64,000 nucleotides of DNA from QHXQ01 sp036389395 (GTDB lineage Bacteria > Acidobacteriota > Blastocatellia > Pyrinomonadales > Pyrinomonadaceae), in contig DASVPY010000095.1 in NCBI GenBank assembly GCA_036389395.1, positions 12,788-76,787 of the forward strand. Direction: 5' to 3'. The translations under genes were made by a program, and so were the position numbers. Numbering within the stretch: position 1 is the first letter of the stretch; every line of letters starts with the position of its first letter. Shown piece after piece: positions 1 to 9,132 of this stretch. The notes beneath the pieces are model-generated. The model did not search any database. It saw only the letters and a program-made list of their open reading frames with translations, and was not told where the DNA came from.

Positions 1-239
1 TAACGTTGTTGCAGGATGGTTCCGGGGGATAGCAAGTTCTTACGCCTCGGCTCTACGGCGGCCGCCGCCCGCGGCCCGGTTGGCTCCCGTGCGGGCCGCC
101 CGTTTGGCCCGCCGGGGCGTACTATAACATTAAACCGGGCCGCCGCCGCGACCCCCGGCCGGCGGCGTTCCGGTACTGATTTAGATTGAGCTTGAGGGTC
201 GGCGCGGCGTGAACGCACCAATTTCAACGCGTGCCCGGC

Positions 240-560
240 TCAACGTCTCTTCCGCTTCGGCGCGGGGGCCTTGCGCTTAACGCCTTCGCTTTTCGTCGGG
301 CTGGGTAAAGTGGCGGGCAAATCCAGTTCGTCGTCAACGACAGCTTCCAGATAGACATTCGCGGCGCGCGCATAGCGCAGCAGAATCGGCAAAGGTGGTT
401 CGCGCTCGCCCGTTTCATAACCGGATATATTGCTCGGATAAATCACGTCATCAAGCCCAAGGTGCTGCACGATCTGACTTTGGGACAGACCGAGCGCGAG
501 CCGAATCTGTAATAGCTTCTCAGGCAGGCGTTCAGGTTTAAGACGCGCGGCTCGGCCCAT
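240..560 (-). CDS. XRE-family helix-turn-helix regulator
   Basis: A DNA-binding protein of about 106 residues. A Cro/CI-type helix-turn-helix occupies roughly residues 10-70, with the motif LGLSQSQIVQHLG as the helix-turn-helix core and SNISGYETGEREPP as the usual recognition helix plus turn. The C-terminus is basic (KRKAPAPKRKRR). An upstream in-frame start at 698 would add 46 residues that look unlike the family. I chose the ATG at 560 because AGGAGG lies just upstream on the minus strand. The family represses promoters, often its own or that of a neighbouring toxin or mobile gene; no partner is evident here. Target unknown. Confidence 0.8.
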   Translation of the reverse strand: MGRAARLKPERLPEKLLQIRLALGLSQSQIVQHLGLDDVIYPSNISGYETGEREPPLPILLRYARAANVYLEAVVDDELDLPATLPSPTKSEGVKRKAPAPKRKRR

Positions 561-825
561 CAGGAGTTTCCTCCTGAACGAGCAAGCAAGCGGCGCTGAC
601 GGTTGCTGCTGCTCCAAAATTGGAATAGTATTGCGTTGTGACCGAACGTCGCCAAGAAAATGCAGTGTCTCTGCTTCGTGGCGACGCCCATCACTCAATC
701 AGTGAGGGGTAAGCTACGCATGTGGCCGTTGCCTGTGATCGAAAGAGCGCGGGCGCAAAGATAGCAGAGCGGGCGGGCGGCCGTCATCTGGAATCTGTGC
801 GCCCGCTACGGAGGTTCACCCGCCG

Positions 826-1062
826 ATGTGCCTCTCGCCGACGCCCGCCGTCCGGCTCTACAGGAGCGGGCGCTACTTCTACTGCCCGTTCTGCCACGCC
901 TCGCACGAGCACCCGCCCTTTGACCGCGATTACTACTGCATCGGCTACGGCTTCTGCCAGTTGTACATGAGTTGGCTGCCGCTTGAAGGCGGCGACGAGG
1001 CGGGCGTCGTGGAGACGGACGAGCGCGGCCGCCGCACAGTGTTGTGGGCGCATAGCTGCTGA
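826..1062 (+). CDS. Small Cys/His-rich protein, zinc-ribbon-like
   Basis: A 78-residue protein with C20 and C23 (YCPFCHASHEH), two histidines close behind and two further cysteines (YYCIGYGFCQLY). The spacing could bind one metal ion, most likely zinc. A GGAGG lies 11 bases before the ATG. It is convergent with the broken TPR gene that follows. I do not recognise a family. Its short length and accessory neighbourhood leave some chance that it is not expressed, but the cysteine pairs and codon use favour a real gene. Confidence 0.5.
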   Translation: MCLSPTPAVRLYRSGRYFYCPFCHASHEHPPFDRDYYCIGYGFCQLYMSWLPLEGGDEAGVVETDERGRRTVLWAHSC

Positions 1063-1077
1063 GGCGCGCCTGCGTCT

Positions 1078-2647
1078 TCATTGTTTGAACGTCGCCCGCG
1101 CTTCCCGCAACGCCTTCAGCATGGAGTCGCGGTCTTCACTTGCCAGAGCGTCGAACAACTGCTCCAACCAGACGCGAGTAGCCGCCAGCTTGTCGCTGTG
1201 ATTGATAAAGTACCGCGTGCCGTCAGCGCCCCATTCGACCTTGAACGCGGGCGGCTGCCGTTCCACCTCCGCGATGAGCGCGTCGAGCTTGGCCGCCGCC
1301 TGCTTGGGTTGGTTAAGGGCCAACAAGCTGACAATCTCGACAGCGCGCAGGGCCGTTTTGGTCTCGGCGGAAAGCTCAGACCGGGCTAAGAGGGCGGCGA
1401 CAGTGGCCCACATTCGGAGAACCGGGCTGTGGTGAGATGCGTTTCGGCGAAGTCAGCCTGTGCGGAAACATCGTCCTTATGTCGTGCCAGCCATTGCTGG
1501 TGCAGCGCGAAAGCTTGCTCGAATTTGAATAACTGCTCGTGGTAGAGGAGAGCTGCCCTGCGATAAACTTCTGCGTTGTCAGGGTAAACCTGCAACACGT
1601 TAGCATAAGCTTCACCAGCGCCCGGCCAATCTCTGAGCAATGAGTAAGTGATGGCTAAATTGTTCTGCACCGTGGCCCACTGCTGCGGCAACTGGGCGCG
1701 GGAGTAGAAAGTCTCGGCTTGGCCATAGTCGGCCAGCGCCTCTGCCAGCAAACGCGGGCCTGCCGCTCCTTCGACGCGGCTGCCTAATTCACCTTTCGTG
1801 TCCCCGATCAGTAGTTTTATTTCGGCCCATTCCTCCATGAAGTCTTCCTTAGAAATTTTCCTTGTCTCGAAGCGTTGCTCGACCTCGCTGTAGGCCGTCA
1901 GCGCCTCGCTGAATTTATAGTCCGCGTAGAAGGCATTGCCTTGCAGTTTGTAACGGCGAATGACTTTCAGGCTGGCTTCTGTCGTTCTCTGCTTAAGTTG
2001 CTCCAACTCTTCGTCGGCCACCTCTGCGGATTCGCCGGCCAGTTTCGCGGCGCGGGCATAGTTCTTCCGATAGTATTCCTTGAGCGCCCGCTCTTCTTTG
2101 TCGTCGGAGTCCTTGATCTGCGCCCACTGGTCAGCCGCGTCGCGGAACTGCTCCAAGCTAAAGCCGTACTCGTTCGCGTACTCCCGCAGGAAGGCGTATT
2201 CGTCAAGCTCGCGCTTGAGTTGACCGACTTCGGTGCGCAGCTTGACCCGTTCAGCCGCCCATTTAGCGATCACTGTGCTCAGCCTGTCCGGCGATAAGGC
2301 GAGCGGCGAGCGTTTGGGCACGATCACGATTGCCAGCGGTTCGTAGTTGCGCTCCGCACTTTTGGTCTCGCACTTGCCGAGCATCGGCGTGAAGATGACC
2401 CAGCCGGGGCGTTCGACTCTGATCTGCGCGGCCTGTCCGGGCAGAACGTTGTCGGGCAGACCAATCGTGAACTGGCCTTTGCTGTCGGTCGTGCCTGCTT
2501 GGCCGCCGGGTGTGACGACGAGGGGACGCCCCCGGCGCGGCCGCCTTTATCGTCTGAGACGTAGCCCGCGATCTTGGCCGCTTGCCCGAACGTGGTTGCC
2601 GCGAGGCCGAGGCTGAAAAGCGTAAGGGTCGTGAGATGTAGTTTCAT
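1078..2647 (-). pseudogene. Secreted TPR-like protein, two frameshifts
   Basis: Three overlapping minus-strand frames read as one protein. The first (from 2647) gives a signal peptide (MKLHLTTLTLFSLGLAATTFGQ) and the start of a carboxypeptidase-regulatory-like fold (AAKIAGYVSDDKGG). Around 2522-2530 the sensible frame changes: the next frame reads LVVTPGGQAGTTDSKGQF, the normal continuation of such a domain. It runs through a long coiled or helical stretch and TPR-like repeats (AEVYRRAALLYHEQLF). Around 1405-1413 the frame changes again and continues to 1078. Each break can be repaired by one base in a short homopolymer (CCCC, GGG), so either sequencing error or real decay fits. It starts 3 bases after the upstream gene and was probably co-transcribed with it. 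Confidence 0.6.
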
Positions 2648-2650
2648 GGC

Positions 2651-3208
2651 TTATCTTCTCCGCCTGAGTTTGATGATCGGCGGGGCTTTGCCGAGCACCA
2701 CGTCTTCCGTGTAAGGGTTGGGCTGGTAGCCGGCCATCACAACGCGCACGCGCACCCCCGCGCCATACGGCTTGGGGATGTCGCGCAGATTGAAGACGCC
2801 GTTACTCGATGTCTCGACCGACTGCATACCCGGCAGGTCGTCAAGCGTCACCTTTGCGCCCTGAAGAGGTCTGTCATTCTGATCAAGCACCGTGCCCGAC
2901 AAGTCCGCTTTGACGGGCGTCGGCGTCGGTGTTTGCCCGCCGTTGATATTCTTATTGCTACTACCCTCTTTATTGCTATTACTGTCTTTATTCAGCCAGG
3001 CGAGAACAAGGTACGCGCCAATACCGAGCACGCCGATGACGAAGGTCAGCACAATTATGCGGTTCAATAAATTGTAGGCCTGGTCTTTGGTGAGCTGCGG
3101 AAATATCTCTTTGCGTATGACTTCTCTGAAGATGTAAACCACAGTAGCAAGCGCAAGCCCGCCAATACCGGCCACAACCCCAGCTATCTTGAATAAAGAA
3201 TAGTCCAT
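2651..3208 (-). CDS. Membrane-anchored protein with carboxypeptidase-regulatory-like domain
   Basis: About 185 residues. Two hydrophobic segments (around residues 5-27 and 48-72) are followed by an N/S/T/P-rich linker (GGQTPTPTP) and a C-terminal beta-sandwich of the carboxypeptidase regulatory-like type (DLSGTVLDQNDRPLQGAKV, then GVFNLRDIP). Such domains are usually extracellular binding or structural modules. I preferred the ATG at 3208 over 3274 because AAGAGG precedes it and the extra 22 residues look untranslated. It ends 3 bases before the broken TPR gene, whose first domain is of the same fold, so the two probably formed one operon with a shared surface role. Exact function unknown. 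Confidence 0.7.
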   Translation of the reverse strand: MDYSLFKIAGVVAGIGGLALATVVYIFREVIRKEIFPQLTKDQAYNLLNRIIVLTFVIGVLGIGAYLVLAWLNKDSNSNKEGSSNKNINGGQTPTPTPVKADLSGTVLDQNDRPLQGAKVTLDDLPGMQSVETSSNGVFNLRDIPKPYGAGVRVRVVMAGYQPNPYTEDVVLGKAPPIIKLRRRR

Positions 3209-3417
3209 ATAAGTTGTGCCTCTTGGTGAGCGATGCTGAATTACGCGTGAGAGTTTAGTCCGAAAAACTAGCAAGTCAATAAAAAGTTAGACGCAGAGTT
3301 TGCGCGGACTAGAGCGAAGCTCGGTTGACTGTAGGGCGGGGCCCGTCCACCGCAGAGGGCGCGGACGGCGCGCGGAGAAGAAGAATAAGCTTTTCTAAGG
3401 GAAACGCCCGTTAAGGG

Positions 3418-3454
3418 AAACGGCCGCCGGGGCTTTGCGCTCCGGCGGCCGTTT
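3418..3454 (-). terminator. Strong GC-rich hairpin downstream of 3473 gene
   Basis: A perfect 13-bp stem (AAACGGCCGCCGG pairing with its complement) closes an 11-base loop, with A and T tracts at the stem base. It lies about 20 bases beyond the stop of the minus-strand gene at 3473 and fits an intrinsic terminator for it. Confidence 0.7.
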
Positions 3455-3472
3455 GCTTGTGTCAAGGCGGCG

Positions 3473-4075
3473 TCAGCGGCCCAGGCCGTACTTGTCGAAG
3501 GCGGCGCGCTTGAGGAGGCCGAAGGCGGCGAAGATGAGGCCGACGAGGATGCAGAGCAGGTAGAGGGGGGCGGGCGCGGGCGGGCCTTCGTCCACGAAGA
3601 CGAAGTTGGCGGCGTGCGGGTAGTGGAGCGTGCCGAGGTCGTCGTCCGATATCTGGTGCAGCAGCCCGGAGATGCCCGACTGGACGACGCCCGTAACTTC
3701 GACGGGGCCGACACGCGCGCAGGCCGCCGCCGTCTTCTGCAACATGCACGGCAGGTCAACGCGCTCGGACTTGAGGACGAGGCTGGTGGGCGGGCGTTCG
3801 TCCGCGGGGTCGGCGGCGAGGCGCGCTTCGCTGTAGAGCGGGTAGAGAACCTGCCGGATCTGTTTGTGCTCGTCTAAGGTCTGCTCGACGAAGTAGCGGC
3901 CGTTGGCCTGCGCGCCTTCGACCGTGATGTAGCGGGCGTCGCCGACGCCGCGCGCCTCAATCTCTTCGATGGTGAGCCGCTTCGGCACGTCGTTGATGCG
4001 CAGCCCGTCCGCGCCGTACAGGATCGCGCACGCGCCCCCGGCGAGGCACATGAGTCTCAGCAGCAAGGCCCTCAT
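3473..4075 (-). CDS. Membrane protein of unknown family
   Basis: A 200-residue protein with an N-terminal signal or anchor (RALLLRLMCLAGGACAILYGA), a soluble, probably periplasmic middle, and a C-terminal transmembrane helix (LYLLCILVGLIFAAFGLL) before a short basic tail. Two cysteines in the middle (LPCMLQKTAAACARV) could form a disulfide. The two-anchor layout suggests both ends are in the membrane. The gene stands alone, followed by a strong terminator hairpin. I do not recognise the family and infer no function. Confidence 0.7.
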   Translation of the reverse strand: MRALLLRLMCLAGGACAILYGADGLRINDVPKRLTIEEIEARGVGDARYITVEGAQANGRYFVEQTLDEHKQIRQVLYPLYSEARLAADPADERPPTSLVLKSERVDLPCMLQKTAAACARVGPVEVTGVVQSGISGLLHQISDDDLGTLHYPHAANFVFVDEGPPAPAPLYLLCILVGLIFAAFGLLKRAAFDKYGLGR

Positions 4076-4230
4076 CGGCGTTGCTTCCTCCGTTTTCGAG
4101 TTAGGTGTTCGGGACGTGAGTGTCGCGTGGGCGACCGGGGCGGGGCGTGCCCCTCAGGAACGAGCATAACAGACGGCTGCGCGGGCGGCCAACGGTTAAG
4201 TCGCGCGGTGATCATTAACGCGCGTGGGTG

Positions 4231-4257
4231 TTGACTTCGGCGGGCGCGTGTTATAGA
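4231..4257 (+). promoter_or_regulatory. Putative sigma70-type promoter for 4307 gene
   Basis: TTGACT at 4231-4236 and TATAGA at 4252-4257 resemble -35 and -10 boxes. The spacing is 15 bases, shorter than the ideal 17. They lie about 50 bases before the start of the small secreted protein. Confidence 0.4.
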
Positions 4258-4306
4258 AGTCGCCTCGACTTAGCCCTCGCGCATCTCGAACTGAACGGAG
4301 CACACG

Positions 4307-4555
4307 ATGAGAAAACACGTCACCTACCTTACCGCCGCGCTGTTGTGCTGCATGTTGGCGCTGGCGTTCGCGCCGACGAACAGGCTCCGCACGGCGCAGG
4401 CCGACCCGCCGCCGGAGCGTTGTAACGAGTGCGTCCTGCACGTGCAGCAACGCTTCGACCAGTGTCTCGCCGTCCACGGCCAGGACGAGCTGCGCTGCTA
4501 CGACCAGTACAACGAGGGCATCGTGCAGTGTTACAGAAACTTCTGCGAGCAGTAG
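4307..4555 (+). CDS. Small secreted cysteine-rich protein
   Basis: An 82-residue precursor with a signal peptide (to about residue 32, ending at AQA-D) and a mature part of about 50 residues. The mature part carries six cysteines in three pairs: CNEC, then C and C around QCLAVHGQDELRC, then QCYRNFC. Even numbers of cysteines in a short exported protein suggest disulfides or metal binding. GGAG lies 8 to 10 bases before the ATG and a plausible promoter lies further up. No family recognised. The gene ends with TAG, which shows that TAG serves as a normal stop in this genome. Confidence 0.7.
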   Translation: MRKHVTYLTAALLCCMLALAFAPTNRLRTAQADPPPERCNECVLHVQQRFDQCLAVHGQDELRCYDQYNEGIVQCYRNFCEQ

Positions 4556-4681
4556 CGCGCGCAGCCCGCCCCGACAATAGATTGCGCTGAAGATTGCGCT
4601 GAGCACCCGCGGCGGCCGCGGGTTGAGCAGGGCCGCGCGCGCGGCTCTTAACCGCAGTGTGGCCACGAAAGAGGTGTTGTG

Positions 4682-5592
4682 ATGAGCACGATCAACTGGA
4701 ACGGCTTTAACTGGAACTCGCCCGGCGGCGGGCAGCCCGCCCCACCCGGCGTCGCCGCGCCGCCCGCGCCCAACCTGCCGGCCTACAACTCGAACATGTG
4801 GCAGGCCGAGAACGTCTCGGTGCAGGCCGGCTGCTTGCAGTTCGTCCTCGCGCGCAACTCCGGCTGGATGTGGGACTCGAACACGAACAGCCTCCAGCCC
4901 TCGACCGGCCCCGATCAGATTTGGGCCGCGGCGCAGGCCGTCTTAGCCGTGCCCGCGGGTCAGCAGTTGACCTACGGCAAGTACGTCGTGACGCTCAAGG
5001 CGGGCGGCTGCGGCGCGGGGCAGGACGCCTGGCGGCCGTTCACCGGCGACAACACCACCGCGGGAACCAACACCAGCACGATCTTCGGCGTCTTCCTCTT
5101 CGACCCCGCCGCGCCCGCCCCTTACAACGAGATCGACTTCGTCAAGATCGGCTACCAGAACCAGAACCTGGGCGGCGCTTGGATCAACCAGCAGCCGGGC
5201 GGGCCTGTGCCCACAGCGCCCAGTTCGCGCTCCAGCCGTGGGACTACGACACGCCGGGCCAGCCCAACGGGGACTTCGTCCACCGCATCAACCTCGCCTA
5301 CGACAGCCTGCCCGCCAACGGCGAGGTCACATTCCTGACCGACTGGGCCGCCGGGCAGCCCCTCAAGTTCTACGCCGCTTACGGCTCCTACACCGCCGCG
5401 AACTTCCCGTTCGACGACCCGAACACGATTAGCTGGCAGACGCCCGCCGCCGCCCAGAGTCAAGTCCCCGCGCCGACGCCCACCCTGTCGCTCTACGTCA
5501 ACCTCTGGCCCTACGGTGGGCCGACGACGAACGACACCGTCACCTTCAGCCTCGTCGCCCTCGAACTCCCGCCCTTCGCGCCGGCCTCTTAA
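4682..5592 (+). pseudogene. Concanavalin-A/GH16-like protein with one frameshift
   Basis: The frame opening at ATG 4682 runs through a lectin/glucanase-like beta-sandwich up to about 5210. The sequence then continues sensibly in the next frame (QFALQPWDYDTPG onwards) to a stop at 5592, about 300 residues in total. The segment NEIDFVKIG resembles the GH16 active-site strand E-x-D-x-x-E, but the second glutamate is replaced by lysine, so even an intact protein may bind sugar rather than cut it. There is no signal peptide; the N-terminus is a Pro/Gly-rich linker (GGGQPAPPGVAAPPAP). The frame change lies between about 5205 and 5225. Family assignment is tentative. Confidence 0.5.
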
Positions 5593-5613
5593 ACGACGGC
5601 ACTGGCCACAAGC

Positions 5614-5650
5614 AGACGGACGCCGGAGCTTCGTGCTCCGGCGTCCGTCT
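5614..5650. terminator. Bidirectional terminator hairpin
   Basis: A perfect 16-bp stem (AGACGGACGCCGGAGC and its complement) with a TTCGT loop lies between the convergent genes ending at 5592 (+) and 5679 (-). It fits a shared intrinsic terminator. Confidence 0.75.
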
Positions 5651-5678
5651 ATCGTTGCGTGTGTGCGGCCGCGACCTG

Positions 5679-7412
5679 TTACGGCGCGGAGGCGAAGGCC
5701 AGGTCGGTGATCAGGAATGCGCCCGCCGCGGTCTGGTCGAAGCGGAACTGGACGGAGCGTATGTCCGTCAGGTTCACGCCCGTGAAGGACGTGAGCGGGA
5801 TGCGCACGGTGTTGAGCAGGACTTTCGGCACGGGGCCGACGCTGCCCGGCGGGTAGAAGAGCGCCGTCGAGGCGTCGCCCACGCGCACCGAAGCTTGCGC
5901 GCCCGTGCCGTCCACCAGCACGACCGAGAAGTTCTGCGGCGCGACGGCGTTGCGCGTGTCCGCGAAGTTGACGCTGACGCGGAACTGTACCGCCTCGTAG
6001 GCGCTGACGTTGTTCGTCCCCGTCGGCAGCGTGTTCGTGTAGGACGCGCCGCCGCCGGTGAAGCCCGTGCGCAGTTGGCTCAGGCCGCGCAGGGACGAGC
6101 GCGCGCTCGGCGTCGTGTGCGGCTGGCGGTTGGTGGACTGCGTCGAGGGCAGGCAGTGCTGCGGCTGGGGCGAGTTGCCGCCGCACAGGTCGTGCGGCGT
6201 GAGACCGACTTGCGTCGTCGCGCCGCCGAGCGTGTTGGTCGTCAGGTTGGTGGCGTCGAGCAGACGGTTCACGTCGAGGCGCTTGGCGCTGCTGCTGGGC
6301 GCGTGATACGAGACGTGCAGGTCGGTGGTCTGGGCCGAAGCGGGCGGCGGGGCCGCGCCGGTGAGAATGGGCGTGAACTGCGTCTCGCCGCCGACGTAGA
6401 CGCGGAAGAAGGCCGACATGTAAGCGAGGCCCGTCCCGCGCTGCTGCGCGCTGGTCAGGCGGTGGTTGCCCGCGCCCGTGCCGCACTGCGCGTCAGTGGA
6501 GCCGCCGGAGACCGCGCCCCAGTCGTCGGACGTGCCCGCGCCGAAGAAGCCGGGCGTCCAGGTGGTGTTGTAGTAGTTGTGATTCGCGCCCATCACCTGG
6601 ATGGTGTGCTTCGCGCCGGTGTCGCCCGCGACGTTGTAGCGCGCGTCGTCGTAGAAGTGCACGCCCTGGTTGTCGCTCACGTCGCCGTCGCAGTAGGGGA
6701 GGATGACGCCCAAAGCGGCGTTGTTCACCACGGGGCGGTTGAAGTCCACGGGCGCGAGCGGGAAGACCGCCTTGACGGTGTACGGCGAGCCGAGGCTCGC
6801 GTTGTAGACGTAGTGCTTGACGACGCCTTCGCCGCCGCGCGAGTGGCCCATCGTGCCGACCTTCGCCAGGTTAACTTTGCCGACGAACTTCGTGCCGAAG
6901 GGCGCAGCGCCGGTCGTGTTGAAAGTGTTCCACTGGTCGAGGTGGCGCTGAACGAGTTCGGCGCGGGCCTGCATGCCGAGGTCGGTCACGTTGTTGTCAT
7001 AGGCGTTGATGCCGTTGGCGCTGATCGAGACGACGATGTAGCCGTTGCTCGCCAGGACTTGCGCGACGTAGTCGTAACCCTGGTAGCTGGGGATCGGCTG
7101 CTGGTTGGACATGCAGGGCCAGCGCAGCGTGGCGGTGCTGCCGCGGTAGCAGGTGACGTGCCGGCCGTGCAGGAAGACGATGAGCGGGAAAGGCCCGTTG
7201 GTCATGTCCGTGGGGTGGTGGACTGACGCCTTCACCTCGACGGCGGAAGGGAAGCCGGTCGGTTGAAAGGCGAGGTTGCCGTAGTCGTACTCCTCGCGGG
7301 TGACGGCGTAGGGGCCGGTCGTGCCGGGGTCGGGCGTCTGCGCGCTGGCGCTGACACAGACCGTGAGCGCGAAGAGCAGTGCGAGGGTGCATTGCGTGAG
7401 CGTCTTATTCAT
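5679..7412 (-). CDS. Secreted alpha/beta hydrolase with C-terminal binding-like domain
   Basis: A 577-residue exported enzyme with a signal peptide (cut near ASA-Q, residue 24). The catalytic domain covers about residues 30-330. The nucleophile elbow is GHSRGG (Ser near 190), an acidic residue lies in YCDGDVSD (near 240), and a histidine in GANHNYY (near 275). This triad layout is that of dienelactone-hydrolase, chlorophyllase and cutinase-like esterases. The C-terminal 230 residues look like a beta-rich carbohydrate-binding or jelly-roll module (FRVSVNFAD, SVQFRFDQT). It probably cleaves an ester in a polymer or lipid outside the cell; the substrate cannot be read from the sequence. Its start overlaps the stop of the secreted gene upstream by one base (TAATG), implying translational coupling. 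Confidence 0.8.
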   Translation of the reverse strand: MNKTLTQCTLALLFALTVCVSASAQTPDPGTTGPYAVTREEYDYGNLAFQPTGFPSAVEVKASVHHPTDMTNGPFPLIVFLHGRHVTCYRGSTATLRWPCMSNQQPIPSYQGYDYVAQVLASNGYIVVSISANGINAYDNNVTDLGMQARAELVQRHLDQWNTFNTTGAAPFGTKFVGKVNLAKVGTMGHSRGGEGVVKHYVYNASLGSPYTVKAVFPLAPVDFNRPVVNNAALGVILPYCDGDVSDNQGVHFYDDARYNVAGDTGAKHTIQVMGANHNYYNTTWTPGFFGAGTSDDWGAVSGGSTDAQCGTGAGNHRLTSAQQRGTGLAYMSAFFRVYVGGETQFTPILTGAAPPPASAQTTDLHVSYHAPSSSAKRLDVNRLLDATNLTTNTLGGATTQVGLTPHDLCGGNSPQPQHCLPSTQSTNRQPHTTPSARSSLRGLSQLRTGFTGGGASYTNTLPTGTNNVSAYEAVQFRVSVNFADTRNAVAPQNFSVVLVDGTGAQASVRVGDASTALFYPPGSVGPVPKVLLNTVRIPLTSFTGVNLTDIRSVQFRFDQTAAGAFLITDLAFASAP

Positions 7413-7957
7413 TACGGCCGGACTCCTTTCGTGTCGAGCTTGAGCTTCTCGGGCAGCGCCGTGCGCTCGTCTTTGTTCTCCTTCGTGCCGTAGGAGAGGT
7501 AGATGGTCGCGCCTTCGCGCAACGCGGCCTCGTCGTAGGTGACGGCAACGATCTCGTCGAGGTCTTCGCTCTCGACGCCGTAACCGATGGCCACGTCGTC
7601 GAGCCAGATGACCGCGGGCAGGGCGCGCACGGGGAACGGCCCGCCCGTAACGATCACGCGGAAGGCCTTGGTGACGGGGACGCGCTGGCCGCGCACTTCG
7701 ACTTCGGTGATGCGGGGCAGCGCGACCTCTTCGACGCGGTACGAGCGGGCGTGGGACGCGCCGACGGCTTGCGTGTTAGAGCCGCGGGCGAGAACTTTGC
7801 CGGGGAGTCTGAGTAGTTCGGTCACGGTCGGCTCCTGCGGGGCGTCGGCCGGGGCGGCCGGCGCTTGGGCGCGGGCGGCGGCGGCGTAACTGAAGGCGAG
7901 CAGCAGCCCGCAGAGCGACGCGAGGGCGCGGCGGCGGGCGGATAGCTCAAGGCGCAT
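7412..7957 (-). CDS. Secreted protein coupled to the hydrolase
   Basis: A 181-residue protein with a cleavable signal (ASLCGLLLAFSYAAAARAQA) and a mature beta-rich domain (ITEVEVRGQRVPVTKAFRV, ALPAVIWLDD). The stop TAA overlaps the ATG of the hydrolase, so the two proteins are made together. It could be a chaperone, surface anchor or inhibitor of the hydrolase, but nothing in the sequence decides between these. No family recognised. Confidence 0.65.
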   Translation of the reverse strand: MRLELSARRRALASLCGLLLAFSYAAAARAQAPAAPADAPQEPTVTELLRLPGKVLARGSNTQAVGASHARSYRVEEVALPRITEVEVRGQRVPVTKAFRVIVTGGPFPVRALPAVIWLDDVAIGYGVESEDLDEIVAVTYDEAALREGATIYLSYGTKENKDERTALPEKLKLDTKGVRP

Positions 7958-8197
7958 GAAACACTTCTCCTTTTTACATGAAACAGGGGTCGAGGCGATT
8001 CTGCCCGCCGCGGCGGGCGCAAATCTCCATAGCCTTGGGGCGTGCGCTTTCTTTCGTCTGTCGTCGGCTTATCAGGCTGAACTAGCGCGAACCGGCACGG
8101 GTGAGACCGCCCGGCCCGAAACGAAAGAAACGACACCCTAACGGATGCGCCCGCGCCTGTCAAGTCATGACGGCGTAGGCGCGCATCTTCCTACTGA

Positions 8198-8240
8198 GAG
8201 CGCGGGCGCGACGCCCGCGCTCCCGGCTGCGACTTGCGCG
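8198..8240 (-). repeat. GC-rich palindrome with conserved tail, copy 1
   Basis: An 11-bp stem (GAGCGCGGGCG) with a CGA loop is followed by the tail CCGGCTGCGACTTGCGCG. The same stem end and tail recur at 9438-9462. It lies just beyond the broken gene at 8260 and may serve as its terminator. Two matching copies point to a dispersed REP-like element. Confidence 0.6.
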
Positions 8241-8259
8241 GTTACGGCGTTGACGGTTG

Positions 8260-8937
8260 CTAAGCCGTCGTGGTCGCGCCCGGCTTCGCCGCGGGCTTCT
8301 TACGCTTCGGCGCGCGCTCGACGTGGCTGGCGCTCTCCCACGCGGCCAAGGCCGCCGGGTCGTCGCGCAGTTTGTTGCGCACGACGGGCGCGAGTTGTTT
8401 GACGATCTGCGCGGCGCGCTTGAGCACGTCGGTGAGGCCGGCGGTCGCGTTCACCTTCTGAGATGCGCCGCGACTCTATTCGTTGCCTGCGGCCTCGAAG
8501 TCGGCCAGGTGCGCCCGCATTTTATCGAAGAAGTCGGGGGGCAGCTCGTTCTTGATGAACTCTTCCTTCAACGGTTCGCCTTCGGCCAGGAACGTGCGGG
8601 CGGCGTTGGCCAACTCGAAGTCCGTGTAGCCGGGCATCTTGAACTTGGCGGCCAGGCCAGGCATGTCGAAATCCATGCCGCGCGCCGTCTCGCTCATGCG
8701 TTTCACGTCGCCGCGCAGCAGGACGCGGAATGTCTGCCTGTTCTGCGTGCTCTGCCGGCGCGTGCGCGCGCCGGAGTCCTGCTGGGCCGCCAAGGTCTGC
8801 GCCTGCACGACGCAGTCGTGCAGCGCCTTGAAGAGTTGCGCGCCGCGCGAGCCGGCGGGGAAGAGTTTGGCGTTGTCTTGGGCGTACACGTCCACGCGGA
8901 CGGCCATCTCTAAGAGTCTGGTGTTTGTGCCTCGCAT
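8260..8937 (-). pseudogene. Unknown helical protein split by an in-frame TAG
   Basis: The minus-strand frame from ATG 8937 gives 153 residues (MRGTNTRLLEMAVRVDVYA at the start) and stops at a TAG (8476-8478). After that codon the same frame stays open for another 72 codons to 8260, with a helical, charged sequence (TDVLKRAAQIVKQL, DDPAALAAWESASHVERAP) and a basic tail. The continuity of frame and character suggests one gene of about 225 codons interrupted by a nonsense codon. The downstream part could alternatively start at a GTG (8454) as a separate small gene. An AGGAGT-like site precedes the first ATG. Function unknown. Confidence 0.55.
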
Positions 8938-9132
8938 TGTGGAACTCCTTTCTGAGTCAAAGGAAGAACCTGGGCGCAGTTCTTCGGGTTGTCAGCAGCG
9001 AGGCTGAGGACTGTACAACTTCCCATGGAAGGGCAGGATTATAAACCGATTCGCCGCGGCGTAAAGAAAAATCTTGCCGCACGCATTCACCACGCTGCAA
9101 ATTAAATTCAACTACCTGTCAGGCGACCCCGC

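Noticed and set aside
1..239. Basic C-terminal coding fragment on the minus strand near position 45-120
   Set aside because: The Lys/Arg/Ala-rich frame ends in TAA but has an in-frame stop upstream and no start codon. Only GC-rich sequence with weak palindromes is seen.
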